64,000 nucleotides of DNA from Mycobacterium sp. KBS0706 (lineage in GTDB: Bacteria > Pseudomonadota > Alphaproteobacteria > DSM-16000 > Inquilinaceae), in the NCBI RefSeq assembly GCF_005938675.2, contig NZ_VCCH02000019.1:1-64000 (forward strand). Direction: 5' to 3'. Of this stretch, positions 20,996-29,544 are shown piece after piece. Numbering within the stretch: the stretch's first letter is position 1; each line of letters opens with the position of its first letter. The notes beneath the pieces are model-generated. The model was not told the DNA's origin, made no database searches, and saw nothing but the letters and a program-made list of their open reading frames with translations. The translations under genes were made by a program, and so were the position numbers.

Positions 20996-21250
20996 TCAGG
21001 CCGCCCGGCGGCCGGCGACGATCCGATAGATGATCAGAAGCACGATCGCGCCGATGACGGCGAGGACGAATTGTCCGAAGCCGGTCTCGGGCACGATCCC
21101 GAGCTGGCGGCCCAGCCAGCCGCCGACGAAGGAGCCGGCAATACCCAGGAGGATCGTGATGATGAAGCCGCCGGGGTCCCGGCCCGGCATCAGGAACTTC
21201 GCGACCAGGCCGACCACGAAGCCGATGATCAGCATCCACAGGAATTCCAT
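20996..21250 (-). CDS. GlsB/YeaQ/YmgE family stress-associated membrane protein
   Basis: 84 aa with three hydrophobic segments: FLWMLIIGFVVGLVAKFL, FIITILLGIAGSFVGGWLG and FVLAVIGAIVLLIIYRIV. The pattern MPGRDPGG between the first two is typical of the family. Its role is unknown, linked to stress or the envelope. The ATG at 21250 follows AGGGGA at good spacing. A candidate general-stress (EcfG-type) promoter lies about 35 bp upstream. Confidence 0.85.
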   Translation of the reverse strand: MEFLWMLIIGFVVGLVAKFLMPGRDPGGFIITILLGIAGSFVGGWLGRQLGIVPETGFGQFVLAVIGAIVLLIIYRIVAGRRAA

Positions 21251-21285
21251 AGAACGTCCCCTGTTCAAGAGCTGCGCGTGTTCAT

Positions 21286-21311
21286 AACGCGTGATCGTGC
21301 CCGAGGTTTCC
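21286..21311 (-). promoter_or_regulatory. Candidate EcfG-type stress promoter of the GlsB gene
   Basis: On the minus strand GGAAAC (21311-21306), a 16-bp spacer and CGTT (21289-21286) match the alphaproteobacterial general stress sigma factor pattern GGAAC-N16-17-CGTT. The transcript would start about 30 nt before the GlsB ATG. Confidence 0.5.
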
Positions 21312-21320
21312 GATCCTGTC

Positions 21321-22511
21321 TCAAATGATCATCCGCCCCGGCGACAGAATCCCCTTCGGATCGAAGGCCTCGCGAACCCGGTGGCTGAGTACCTCCAGCG
21401 CCGACGGCTGCGGCTCGAACACCGGCAGCGCCGCACGCAGCCCGGCCGGCGCCCGAATCAGCGTCGCATGTCCGCCGCCAGAAGCCGCGACCGCGGCCCG
21501 GATTGCGGCGGCCCCGGCATCGCCGTCCGGCGGCACGGCGATCCAGACCAGTCCCCCGCCCCAGTCGAAGTAATGCGCCCCGCCGGCGGCGGCGGCGATT
21601 CGCGGCCCCATGGTCGGCGCCACCGACACCCGCCACACGGCGCGCCCATCACTGTCCAAGGCGTCTCCGGCGAAGGAGGCGACATCGCGGATCCGGCGCC
21701 AGAGGTCGACCGATTCGCCGGGGTCGAGCACGGCGATCGGCCCGGCGTCACCGAGCAGCTGTGACAGCGCCGCGACCCGGCTGTCGACCGAAGGGCCGAA
21801 GCCCTCGATCCGCACCAGGCTGCGCGCGGCATCGCCGAGGATGCCGGCCGGCAGATGGGCGGCGCCCGAGACCTCGTAGGGGCTGGTCAGCGCCCGGGTC
21901 AGCACGGCGACGCCGGCCGTGTCGTCCAGCCCGGCCACGGCGAGGGTGCGCACCGTCTCCGGCGCCGGCAGTACCTTGACCGTGATCCGGGTCATGGCGG
22001 CCAGCGTGCCGAAGGCGCCGGTCAGCAGCTTCGGCAGGTCGTAGCCGGTGACGTTCTTGACCACCCGGCCGCCCGACTTGAAGGACTGGCCGTGGCCGGA
22101 CACCGCCTCGATCCCCAGCACATGGTCCCGCGCGGCCCCGGCCTTCAGCCGCCGCGGCCCCGCCAGGTTGCAGCCGACGGCACCGCCCAGCGTGCCCGCA
22201 TCGGCCGGGCCGCCATAGAGCGGGCCGAGATCCGGCGGCTCGAAGGCCAGGGCCTGGCCGCGGGCGGCCAGCGCCGCCTCGATCTCGGCCATTCCCGTTC
22301 CGGGACGGGCGGTCAGCACCAGCTCTTCCGGCTCGTAGACCTCGATCCCGGCGAGGCCGGAGAGGTCGAGCGCATGCGCCGCCTGCACCGGCCGGCCGAA
22401 GCCGCGCTTGCTGCCGCGGCCGACCAGCTCCAGCGGCACATCGCCGGCCAGCGCCCAGCGGACGATCTCGAGCACCTGGTCGTCGGTATCGGGTTTCAGG
22501 GTCTCGGTCAT
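21321..22511 (-). CDS. glcE: Glycolate oxidase FAD-binding subunit
   Basis: 396 aa. It is the shorter FAD-domain partner of GlcD. The FAD-binding (PCMH) domain has LVGRGSKRGFGRP, VLTARPGTGMAEIEAAL, GGAVGCNLAGPRR and GGRVVKNVTGYDLPKL. The C-terminus ends VREAFDPKGILSPGRM, as in the family. It lies 4 nt after glcD and forms an operon with it. Confidence 0.93.
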   Translation of the reverse strand: MTETLKPDTDDQVLEIVRWALAGDVPLELVGRGSKRGFGRPVQAAHALDLSGLAGIEVYEPEELVLTARPGTGMAEIEAALAARGQALAFEPPDLGPLYGGPADAGTLGGAVGCNLAGPRRLKAGAARDHVLGIEAVSGHGQSFKSGGRVVKNVTGYDLPKLLTGAFGTLAAMTRITVKVLPAPETVRTLAVAGLDDTAGVAVLTRALTSPYEVSGAAHLPAGILGDAARSLVRIEGFGPSVDSRVAALSQLLGDAGPIAVLDPGESVDLWRRIRDVASFAGDALDSDGRAVWRVSVAPTMGPRIAAAAGGAHYFDWGGGLVWIAVPPDGDAGAAAIRAAVAASGGGHATLIRAPAGLRAALPVFEPQPSALEVLSHRVREAFDPKGILSPGRMII

Positions 22512-22515
22512 CGGT

Positions 22516-24003
22516 TCAGAAGCGGGGCAGGTCGGGGAAGCGCGTGGCGCCGTGGTGGATGTGCACCCGGCCGAGCTCGGCGCAGCGGTGCAGGGTCGGG
22601 AACACCTTGCCGGGGTTCAGGAGCCCGTCCGGGTCGAAGGCACATTTCAGCCGCTGCTGCTGCGCCAGGTCCTCCGGCCCGAACTGCACCTCCATCAGGT
22701 CGCGCTTCTCGACCCCGACGCCATGCTCGCCGGTCAGCACGCCGCCGACCTCGACGCACAGCCGCAGGATGTCCGACCCGAACTCCTCGGCCTTCTCCAG
22801 CTCGCCCGGGACATTGGCGTCGTACAGGATCAGCGGGTGCAAATTGCCGTCGCCGGCATGGAAGACATTGGCGACGCGCAGCCCGTGGCGGCGCGACATC
22901 TCCTGCATCCGGGCCAGCACCTCGGGCAGGCGCTTCCGCGGGATAGTGCCGTCCATGCAGTAATAGTCGGGGCTGATCCGGCCGACCGCCGGGAAGGCGG
23001 CCTTGCGCCCGGCCCAGAAGCGCAGCCGCTCTTCCTCGCTGGCGCTGACCACGCAGACGCTTGCGCCGCAGTCGCGGCCGATCGCTTCGACCCGGCCGAT
23101 CAGGTGGTCGACCTCGGCCTCCGGCCCGTCCAGCTCGCAGATCAGCAGCGCCTCGACATCCAGCGGGTAGCCGGCCTTGACGAAGGCCTCGGCGGCATGG
23201 ATGGCGGGCTTGTCCATCATCTCCAGCCCGCCCGGGATGATGCCGGCGCCGATGATGCGGGCGACGCAGTCGCCGCCGGCCTCCGACGACGGGAAGCCCA
23301 TCAGCACTGCGCGCTGGGTCGCCGGGCGGCGCAGCAGCCGTACCGTCACCTCGGTGACCACCGCCAGCAGCCCTTCCGAGCCGGTGAGCACGCCGAGCAG
23401 GTCGTAGCCCGGCGAATCGAGATGCTTGCCGCCGAGGCGCAGCACGGTGCCGTCGATCAGCACCACCTCCAGCCCCAGCACATTGTTGGTGGTCAGCCCG
23501 TATTTCAGGCAGTGCACCCCGCCGGAATTCTCGGCGACATTGCCGCCGATCGAGCAGGCGATCTGGCTGGACGGGTCGGGCGCGTAATAGAAGCCGGCAT
23601 GGGCGACGGCGTTGGTGATGCCGAGATTGGTGACCCCCGGCTGCACCCGGGCGCAGCGGTTGTCGAAGTCGATCTCGAGCACCTTGTTGAACTTGCCGAG
23701 GCCGAGCAGCACGCCGTCCTCGAGCGGCAGGGCGCCGCCGGACAGCGAGGTGCCGGACCCGCGCGGCACCACCTTCACCCCCAGCTCGTGGCATTTGCGC
23801 AGCACCGCCGAGACCTGCGCGGTGGTCGAGGGCAGCACCACGATCATCGGCAGGGTGCGGTAGGCGGTCAGCCCGTCCGATTCGTAGGCCCGGCGCTCGC
23901 TCTCCGCCGTGATCACGCCCTCGCCCGGCACGATGGCGCGCAGCGCCGCGGCGATCTCCTCGCGGCGCGCCAGGATGGCGGCATCGGGGGCTGGCATCTT
24001 CAT
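22516..24003 (-). CDS. glcD: Glycolate oxidase subunit, FAD-linked
   Basis: 495 aa. It is the catalytic FAD subunit of glycolate oxidase, of the D-lactate/glycolate dehydrogenase family. The PCMH FAD domain has VVPRGSGTSLSGGALP, NSGGVHCLKYGLT and GSEGLLAVVTE. The C-terminal domain has FHAGDGNLHPLI, a histidine motif of the family, and GVLTGEHGVGVEKRDLM. It is the first gene of a glcD-glcE pair. Confidence 0.95.
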   Translation of the reverse strand: MKMPAPDAAILARREEIAAALRAIVPGEGVITAESERRAYESDGLTAYRTLPMIVVLPSTTAQVSAVLRKCHELGVKVVPRGSGTSLSGGALPLEDGVLLGLGKFNKVLEIDFDNRCARVQPGVTNLGITNAVAHAGFYYAPDPSSQIACSIGGNVAENSGGVHCLKYGLTTNNVLGLEVVLIDGTVLRLGGKHLDSPGYDLLGVLTGSEGLLAVVTEVTVRLLRRPATQRAVLMGFPSSEAGGDCVARIIGAGIIPGGLEMMDKPAIHAAEAFVKAGYPLDVEALLICELDGPEAEVDHLIGRVEAIGRDCGASVCVVSASEEERLRFWAGRKAAFPAVGRISPDYYCMDGTIPRKRLPEVLARMQEMSRRHGLRVANVFHAGDGNLHPLILYDANVPGELEKAEEFGSDILRLCVEVGGVLTGEHGVGVEKRDLMEVQFGPEDLAQQQRLKCAFDPDGLLNPGKVFPTLHRCAELGRVHIHHGATRFPDLPRF

Positions 24004-24086
24004 CGGCGGGACCTCCGCCGCGGACGATAGGAAGGCCGGACCGATCCGGCAAGCTCGGCTACCAAGTCCAAAGGCCGCAAAATCAA

Positions 24087-24112
24087 AAGGCCGCGTCCGG
24101 GGACGCGGCCTT
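24087..24112 (-). terminator. Intrinsic terminator after rpmJ
   Basis: A perfect 12-bp stem (AAGGCCGCGTCC, loop of 2, GGACGCGGCCTT) follows rpmJ on the minus strand and is followed by TTTTGATTTT. It lies about 25 bp after the rpmJ stop and before glcD. Confidence 0.85.
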
Positions 24113-24137
24113 CGACCGATTCAAGGAGCGGCTGAAA

Positions 24138-24263
24138 TCAGCCCTGGCGCGCCTTGAAGCGCGGATTCTCCTTGTTGATGACATAGACACGGCCCTTGCG
24201 GCGGACGACACGGCAAGCGCGGTGGCGGGTCTTCAGGGTCTTCAGCGAGTTCGCGACTTTCAT
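24138..24263 (-). CDS. rpmJ: 50S ribosomal protein L36, zinc-less form
   Basis: 41 aa: [14 protein letters not shown], then [17 protein letters not shown] and NPRFKARQG. This is the longer L36 form without the Cys/His zinc ribbon: only one cysteine (Cys17) remains. This form is usual in alphaproteobacteria. The gene is monocistronic and ends at a strong terminator. Confidence 0.93.
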   Translation of the reverse strand: MKVANSLKTLKTRHRACRVVRRKGRVYVINKENPRFKARQG

Positions 24264-24512
24264 AATCCATATCCCATGCGGCAGCGCCGGCGCCGCCGGG
24301 AGCAGGAGCTCGCGGGCCGGAATTAGAGGCGCGGACCATAGTGGCGGCCCCGCATCCTGTCAACCACGCGCGTATCGATTTCAGGCGTAACCCTGCGGCA
24401 CGCGGCAGCGAACGGAGCCGCGGAGCGCGAACGGGCTGGAGATTGCAACAATTCCTCCAGCATACTCGCGCCCATCATCGCCGGACCGGCACCCACCCCA
24501 GGGGGAGGCACC

Positions 24513-24971
24513 ATGCGTTCGTTGAAGTTCGCCGTCATCACCGCCGCCATCGTCAGTTGCGGCGCCGCCATCGCCTGGGCCGCCACGCCCGAGGAGGTCG
24601 TGACCCAGCGCGAGGATGCGATGAAGACCTTCGGCGCCAGCGCCAAGACCCTGACCGGCTTCGTGCGCGACAACCAGGGCACGATCGACGACGTCAAGGC
24701 GGCGACCGGCAAGATGGCGGGCGTCAGCGCCAACCTGCTGACCCTGTTCCCGGAAGGCACCGCGGTCGGCGTCGGCAAGAGCGCGGCCAAGCCGGAAATC
24801 TGGACCAACTGGGCCGATTTCCAGGCCAAAGTGAAGGGCGCCCAGGACGCCATCGCGGCGCTGGACACCGCCGCGCAGGAAGGCAACGCCGCCAAGGTGA
24901 AGGCCGCCTTCCCCGCTGTCGGCCAAGCCTGCGGCGCGTGCCATGAGACCTATCGGGTGAAGAAGAGCTGA
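24513..24971 (+). CDS. Cytochrome c' / c-556 type protein
   Basis: 152 aa. A signal peptide (MRSLKFAVITAAIVSCGAAIAWA) is followed by a four-helix-bundle cytochrome with the haem site CGACHETYR near the C-terminus, which is the class II cytochrome c arrangement. It is likely periplasmic and binds gases or carries electrons. It starts after GGGGGAGG and is followed by a clear terminator. Confidence 0.9.
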   Translation: MRSLKFAVITAAIVSCGAAIAWAATPEEVVTQREDAMKTFGASAKTLTGFVRDNQGTIDDVKAATGKMAGVSANLLTLFPEGTAVGVGKSAAKPEIWTNWADFQAKVKGAQDAIAALDTAAQEGNAAKVKAAFPAVGQACGACHETYRVKKS

Positions 24972-24991
24972 CGGTCACACACCGCACACGA

Positions 24992-25016
24992 CCCGAGGCC
25001 TCCGGCCTCGGGTTTT
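24992..25016 (+). terminator. Intrinsic terminator after cytochrome c'
   Basis: CCCGAGGCC-TCC-GGCCTCGGG followed by TTTTCTCT begins 21 bp after the cytochrome stop. It also separates the cytochrome from the convergent serine hydrolase gene. Confidence 0.85.
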
Positions 25017-25022
25017 CTCTGC

Positions 25023-26195
25023 CTAACCCAAAGCCTGAGCGATGGCCCGGAAGCCGGCCAGCAGCCGGTGGTCGAGCGCGTCGTCGACCGCCGCGGGTTG
25101 CGACGACATCTTGGCGATGACCAGCTCCGCCGCGCGATCGACATAGATCCACTGGCCGTGGATGCCGATGCCGCAGACCACGTCCCGGCCGGGCCCCGGC
25201 ACGTACCATTGGCTGCGATAGCGCCCCTGCGGCGCCAGCTGCGCCAGGTCGCCCTGCGCCCAGGCCCGGGCGTCGCCATTGTCGAGGATGTCGTCGACCC
25301 AGGCCTGCGGCACCACCTGGATCCCGCCGACGCGGCCGTCCCGCCGCATCAGCTCGCCGATTCGGGCGAGGTCGCGCAAGGTCATGCTGATGCCGCCGGC
25401 GGTGCGCGGCGCGCCCAGCCGGTCGAGCGTGATCGACGCATCCGCCTCCGTCCACATCGGCCGCCACAGCAGCTCGGACATCAGCGCGCCGAAGCGCATG
25501 CCGGAGGCGCGCTCACAGATCCAGCCCAGCATGTCGGAGTTGGGCGAGACATAGTGGAAGGTCTCGCCGTGCCGGCTGCCGTCGGGCCGCAGGGCGGCAA
25601 TGAAGCCGCGCAGGTCGTTGTCCCGGGCCACCTCGCTGGGCGGGTTCCAGCCCATGGCGACGCGGTAGCGGGCGACGTCGCCGGCGGGATCGACATAATC
25701 CTCGGCGAAGCGGATGCCGACCGTCATGTCCAGCACATGCCGCACCGTGGCGCCGTCATAGGCCGACCCCGCCGCCTCCCGCACATAGGCGGTCACCGGC
25801 GCCTCGGGGTCGAGCTGGCCGCGGCCGACCAGGATGCCGGCGATCAGGCCGGTGATCGACTTGCTGATCGAGAAAACGATGTGCTGGGCCTTCGGGTCCA
25901 GCCCATGGGCGTAATGCTCGGCCACCACCGCACCGCGATGCAGCACCAGGAGGCCATCGGTGTCGCTTTCGGCCATCAGCCGGGCGACCGACCCGCCCTG
26001 CTCCGGCATCGCGACCCGGTCCAGGTCCAGCGCCGGCCCGGGCCTCAGGCAGGCGGCGAATTCGCCGCGCGGGATCTCGGCCACCGGCACCAGCCGGCGG
26101 ACATTGCGGAAGCCCCAGCGGCTGTAGGGCGCCTGGCGCCAGTTGGCGAGCGTCGCCTCCGGCGCCGGCTCGTTGGTCTGCAGCTCGATCACCAT
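25023..26195 (-). CDS. Serine hydrolase of the beta-lactamase/class C family
   Basis: 390 aa. The SxxK nucleophile motif is in VFSISKSITG, and a tyrosine motif YVSPN (YxN-like) follows about 110 residues on. HGQWIY near the C-terminus replaces the KTG-like box. Such proteins are esterases, amidases or beta-lactamase-like enzymes of unknown substrate. No signal peptide is visible, so it is probably cytoplasmic. The ATG at 26195 follows AGGGA at good spacing. Confidence 0.8.
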   Translation of the reverse strand: MVIELQTNEPAPEATLANWRQAPYSRWGFRNVRRLVPVAEIPRGEFAACLRPGPALDLDRVAMPEQGGSVARLMAESDTDGLLVLHRGAVVAEHYAHGLDPKAQHIVFSISKSITGLIAGILVGRGQLDPEAPVTAYVREAAGSAYDGATVRHVLDMTVGIRFAEDYVDPAGDVARYRVAMGWNPPSEVARDNDLRGFIAALRPDGSRHGETFHYVSPNSDMLGWICERASGMRFGALMSELLWRPMWTEADASITLDRLGAPRTAGGISMTLRDLARIGELMRRDGRVGGIQVVPQAWVDDILDNGDARAWAQGDLAQLAPQGRYRSQWYVPGPGRDVVCGIGIHGQWIYVDRAAELVIAKMSSQPAAVDDALDHRLLAGFRAIAQALG

Positions 26196-26282
26196 CGCCG
26201 TCCCTGTTTCTTCGCCCCGAGGGGCCGCCGCCTTCGGGCGGCAGCCCACTCTAGACGAAGTCGGCGCCGGTCCGCACGCCCC

Positions 26283-28313
26283 CTACAGCACGAAGTCCGC
26301 TGCGGTCAGCGCGTGGTCGGAGACGACGTTGATGGCGAAGTCCGGCGTCTTGTCGCCGTTGCTGTCGGCATAGACCACCTGGATCGACCCGCTGGTGACG
26401 ACGCGCAGCTCTCCCGCATGGCCGGTGAAGCCGCCGGTGCCGAAGCTGAAGGCGATGCCGATGCCGGACAGGTCGATCTTATCGCCGGTCGAGAAATCGG
26501 CGATGGTGTCCTTGCCGAGGCCCGAGACCGTGCTGTCGGAAAGGGCATTGTAGACGAAGCGGTCATCGCCGACGCCGCCCTTCAGCACATCGCCGTTGCC
26601 GCCGCCGACGAGCACGTCGCCGCCCCCCATGCCCCACAGGGTGTTGGCAGCGGCATCGCCGGTCAGCGTGTCGGCCTGGACCGAGCCCAGCACCTGCTCG
26701 ATGCCGCTGAGCGTATCGCCCGCGGCGTCGCCGCCCGATCCCGACCCGGCGGCCAGGTTGACCGACACCCCGGCGGCCGAGCCGGCATAGCTGGCGGTGT
26801 CGATGCCGGCTCCGCCGGTCAGCGCGTCGGCCCCCGCCGCGCCTTCGAGCGTGTCGTTGCCGTCGCCGCCGGAGAGCGCGTCGTCGCCGGTGCCGCCGTA
26901 GAGATTGTCGGTCCCGGCCTCGCCGAAGACCTGATCGTTCTCGCTGCCGGCATCGACCGAATCATTGTCGTTACCGCCATGGATGATGTCGATCCCGGCG
27001 CCCCCGACCAGCCGGTCCGCGCCGTCGCCGCCGGAGAGCGCGTCGTTGCCGGCCTCGCCCGAGAGCGAATCGTCGCCGCCATTGCCGGTGAGCGTGTCGT
27101 GACCGAGCCCGCCGGCGAGAACGTTGCGCACGGCGTTGCCGGTGAGCTGATCGTCGAGGCCGGACCCGTACAGGTTCTCGATGTTGGTCAGCTTGTCGCC
27201 CTGGGCGTCGCCGCCCGAGGCGGTGCCGGCCAGCAGGTCGATCACGACCGCCGCAGCCGAGCCTTGATAGGTGGCGCTGTCGATGCCGGCCCCGCCGTCG
27301 AGCTGGTCGCCCGCGGCGCCGCCGTCGAGGCGGTCGTCGCCGAGGCCGCCGAGCAGCACGTCGGCGCCGCCCAGGCCGCGGACTGTGTCGTTGCCATCGC
27401 CGGCGGTGACCACGTTGCGGTCGTCGCTGCCGACGATCAGCAGGTCGGACAGCACGCCGATCAGCATCAGATGCGCCGGCAGGCCGACCGGCCCGCCCGG
27501 GAAGCCGAGGTCGATCTCCTCGATGCCGCTCAGCGTATCGCCCTGCAGCACCAGCAGCGTGTCCGCGCCCGGCACCGGGCTGAAGGTAATGATGTCGTAA
27601 CCGTCGCCGCCGTCGATCACCTCGCCGATGACGTACTCCGCCCCGTCCATGTAGCCGATCACATCGTTGCCGGCGCCGCCTTCCAGCCGGTCGGCATCGC
27701 CGCCGCCAAAGAGCGTGTCGTCACCCGCGCCGCCCTGCAGCAGGTCGGGCCCGTCGCCGCAGCCGCAACCGAGGGAGCCCGGCTCGTAGTCCCCGGCGAT
27801 GAAGTCGTTGCCGTCGCCGCCGATCAGCGTGTCGGCGCCTTCATACCCGACCATCAGGTCGTCCCCGGCGAGCCCGGACAGCAGGTTGTCGGCGGTATCG
27901 CCGTAGAGGGTGTCGTCGCCGGCGCTGCCGGTGACGTTCTCGATCTCCGCCAGGGTGTCGCCCTCGGCGTCCCCGCCGCTGCCGGTGCCGAATTGGAGAT
28001 CGACGGTCACCGATTTGACGCTGTTGCTGTAGTCGGCCGTGTCGATGCCGTCGCCGCCGGTCAGCACATCGGGCCCGAGGCCACCGGTCAGCAAATCGTC
28101 CCCGGTGCCACCGTTCAGCTGGTCGGCGCCGTCGCCGCCATCGACGACATCATGGCCGGCGCCGGCCAGGACGAAGTCGTCCCCGCCCACCCCGCTCAGC
28201 GTGTCGTCGCCCGACAGGTCGAGCTGCACGCCGTTGGCGCCGGGCGGCACCACGACGGAATCGCCGAGGCCGTAGATGTAGTCGGGGTCGGCAGTGCCGG
28301 TATAGGTGGTCAC
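26283..28313 (-). CDS. RTX calcium-binding repeat protein
   Basis: 676 aa made almost entirely of glycine/aspartate nonapeptide repeats (GGDGADQLNGGTGDDLLTGG and many like it), which bind calcium and fold outside the cell. A segment near residue 200 (CGCGDG) and non-repeat blocks (residues 235-290) interrupt the repeats. The C-terminus has DTIADFSTGDKIDLSGI and ends DHALTAADFVL, typical of a type I secretion tail. No catalytic domain is visible. No secretion ATPase is encoded nearby. It is paralogous at its C-terminus to the protein at 57401. Confidence 0.88.
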   Translation of the reverse strand: MTTYTGTADPDYIYGLGDSVVVPPGANGVQLDLSGDDTLSGVGGDDFVLAGAGHDVVDGGDGADQLNGGTGDDLLTGGLGPDVLTGGDGIDTADYSNSVKSVTVDLQFGTGSGGDAEGDTLAEIENVTGSAGDDTLYGDTADNLLSGLAGDDLMVGYEGADTLIGGDGNDFIAGDYEPGSLGCGCGDGPDLLQGGAGDDTLFGGGDADRLEGGAGNDVIGYMDGAEYVIGEVIDGGDGYDIITFSPVPGADTLLVLQGDTLSGIEEIDLGFPGGPVGLPAHLMLIGVLSDLLIVGSDDRNVVTAGDGNDTVRGLGGADVLLGGLGDDRLDGGAAGDQLDGGAGIDSATYQGSAAAVVIDLLAGTASGGDAQGDKLTNIENLYGSGLDDQLTGNAVRNVLAGGLGHDTLTGNGGDDSLSGEAGNDALSGGDGADRLVGGAGIDIIHGGNDNDSVDAGSENDQVFGEAGTDNLYGGTGDDALSGGDGNDTLEGAAGADALTGGAGIDTASYAGSAAGVSVNLAAGSGSGGDAAGDTLSGIEQVLGSVQADTLTGDAAANTLWGMGGGDVLVGGGNGDVLKGGVGDDRFVYNALSDSTVSGLGKDTIADFSTGDKIDLSGIGIAFSFGTGGFTGHAGELRVVTSGSIQVVYADSNGDKTPDFAINVVSDHALTAADFVL

Positions 28314-28535
28314 GTTATGGCTCTCCGATGAATGCTGGGTGACGCGCTTGCGCGCAGCGGGGACGGCCTCGGCCGTGCTCGCTGCCCGGGCGGCATCTCG
28401 CGGTTGAAGGGTCGGAGGCGCCGTCGAAACGAAATGGACGGACGCCGCTCAATACAAACCAAATGTTCCTAAAATTAGCGAAGCCGGGACACTATATGTG
28501 ATTCCCCGGACCGAAACCATCGTTCCGGTGGGCCG

Positions 28536-29468
28536 TCACGGCCCGGATAGCGGCTTCAGGCTCTTGAGATAGGTGGCGATCGCCTGGCGGTCTTCCGGGG
28601 TCAGCCGGCTGGTGTCGTTCTTGATCACCTCGACCATGGCGCCGCCGGCGAAATCGCCGTCCGGGGTGGCGCCGGTCTCCAGGTAATAGGTGATGTCCCT
28701 GTCGCTCCATTCCCCGATGCCGTGCTGCGGGTCCGGGGTGATGTTCGGGATCTTGCCCTGCCCTTCCGGCGCCTGGGGATTGCCCGCGAAGGGGCTGTAC
28801 CAGTTCAGCCCGCCGAGCATGTCGCGCGGCGTGTGGCATTCGCCGCAATGGCCGAGCACGCGGACCAGATAGGCGCCGCGATACCAGTCGGCGGACTGGC
28901 CGGCCGCCACCAGGAACGGCCCCTCGCTGAAGTTCAGCAGGCGCCAGCCCGGCAGCAGCGAGCGCCAGGAATAGGGCCAGGACAGCTCATGCGGCTTGTT
29001 CGGCTGCTGCACCGGCGGGACGCTGCGCAGATAGGCCCAGAGGTCGGCGAGGTCGCGGTCGGTGATGCCGGTATAGGAGGTGTAGGGGAAAGCCGGATAG
29101 AAATCCTCGCCCGCCGGCGACACGCCCTCGCGCAGGGCCCGGCGGAAATCCTCCTCGCTCCACTTGCCGATGCCGGTCTCGGGGTCCGGGGTGATGTTCG
29201 GCGTGTAGAAGGTGCCGAAGGCGGTCTTCAGGGGCCGGCCGCCGGCCAGAGGCTTGGCCGCGTCACCGGCCGCGGTATGGCAGGCGGCGCAGCCTCCCGC
29301 GGCGAAGACATAGGCGCCGCGCACCACCGGGTCAGGAGAAGCTGGGTCGGGTGAGGCCGGATCGGAAGACGCCGCAGCGGGCGCAGGGGGATCGGCGGTC
29401 TGGGCCGCTGCGGCCGATCCGAGGGCGAGCAACAGGCCCAAGGCCGTGAGAACCGGGAACGGACGCAT
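28536..29468 (-). CDS. Dihaem cytochrome c
   Basis: 310 aa. A signal peptide ends LALGSAAAAQ. Two haem sites CAACH (near residue 62) and CGECH (near residue 208) lie in two cytochrome c domains, each followed by a NITPDP motif. This matches the cytochrome subunit of membrane dehydrogenases (alcohol or aldehyde dehydrogenase family), but no catalytic partner is next to it. The ATG at 29468 follows GGAGG at good spacing and starts the signal peptide. Confidence 0.85.
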   Translation of the reverse strand: MRPFPVLTALGLLLALGSAAAAQTADPPAPAAASSDPASPDPASPDPVVRGAYVFAAGGCAACHTAAGDAAKPLAGGRPLKTAFGTFYTPNITPDPETGIGKWSEEDFRRALREGVSPAGEDFYPAFPYTSYTGITDRDLADLWAYLRSVPPVQQPNKPHELSWPYSWRSLLPGWRLLNFSEGPFLVAAGQSADWYRGAYLVRVLGHCGECHTPRDMLGGLNWYSPFAGNPQAPEGQGKIPNITPDPQHGIGEWSDRDITYYLETGATPDGDFAGGAMVEVIKNDTSRLTPEDRQAIATYLKSLKPLSGP

Positions 29469-29544
29469 GCTGGCCTCCGGAACGCGAACAGGCGACTGAA
29501 GCCCCATATAACCCGATCCTTCGCTCCAGCCTGTCATTCCGGGA

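Noticed and set aside
25068..28331. Very long open frame on the plus strand opposite the serine hydrolase and RTX genes
   Set aside because: It is the mirror of two well-supported minus-strand genes and its repetitive composition reflects the RTX repeats. No domain is seen.
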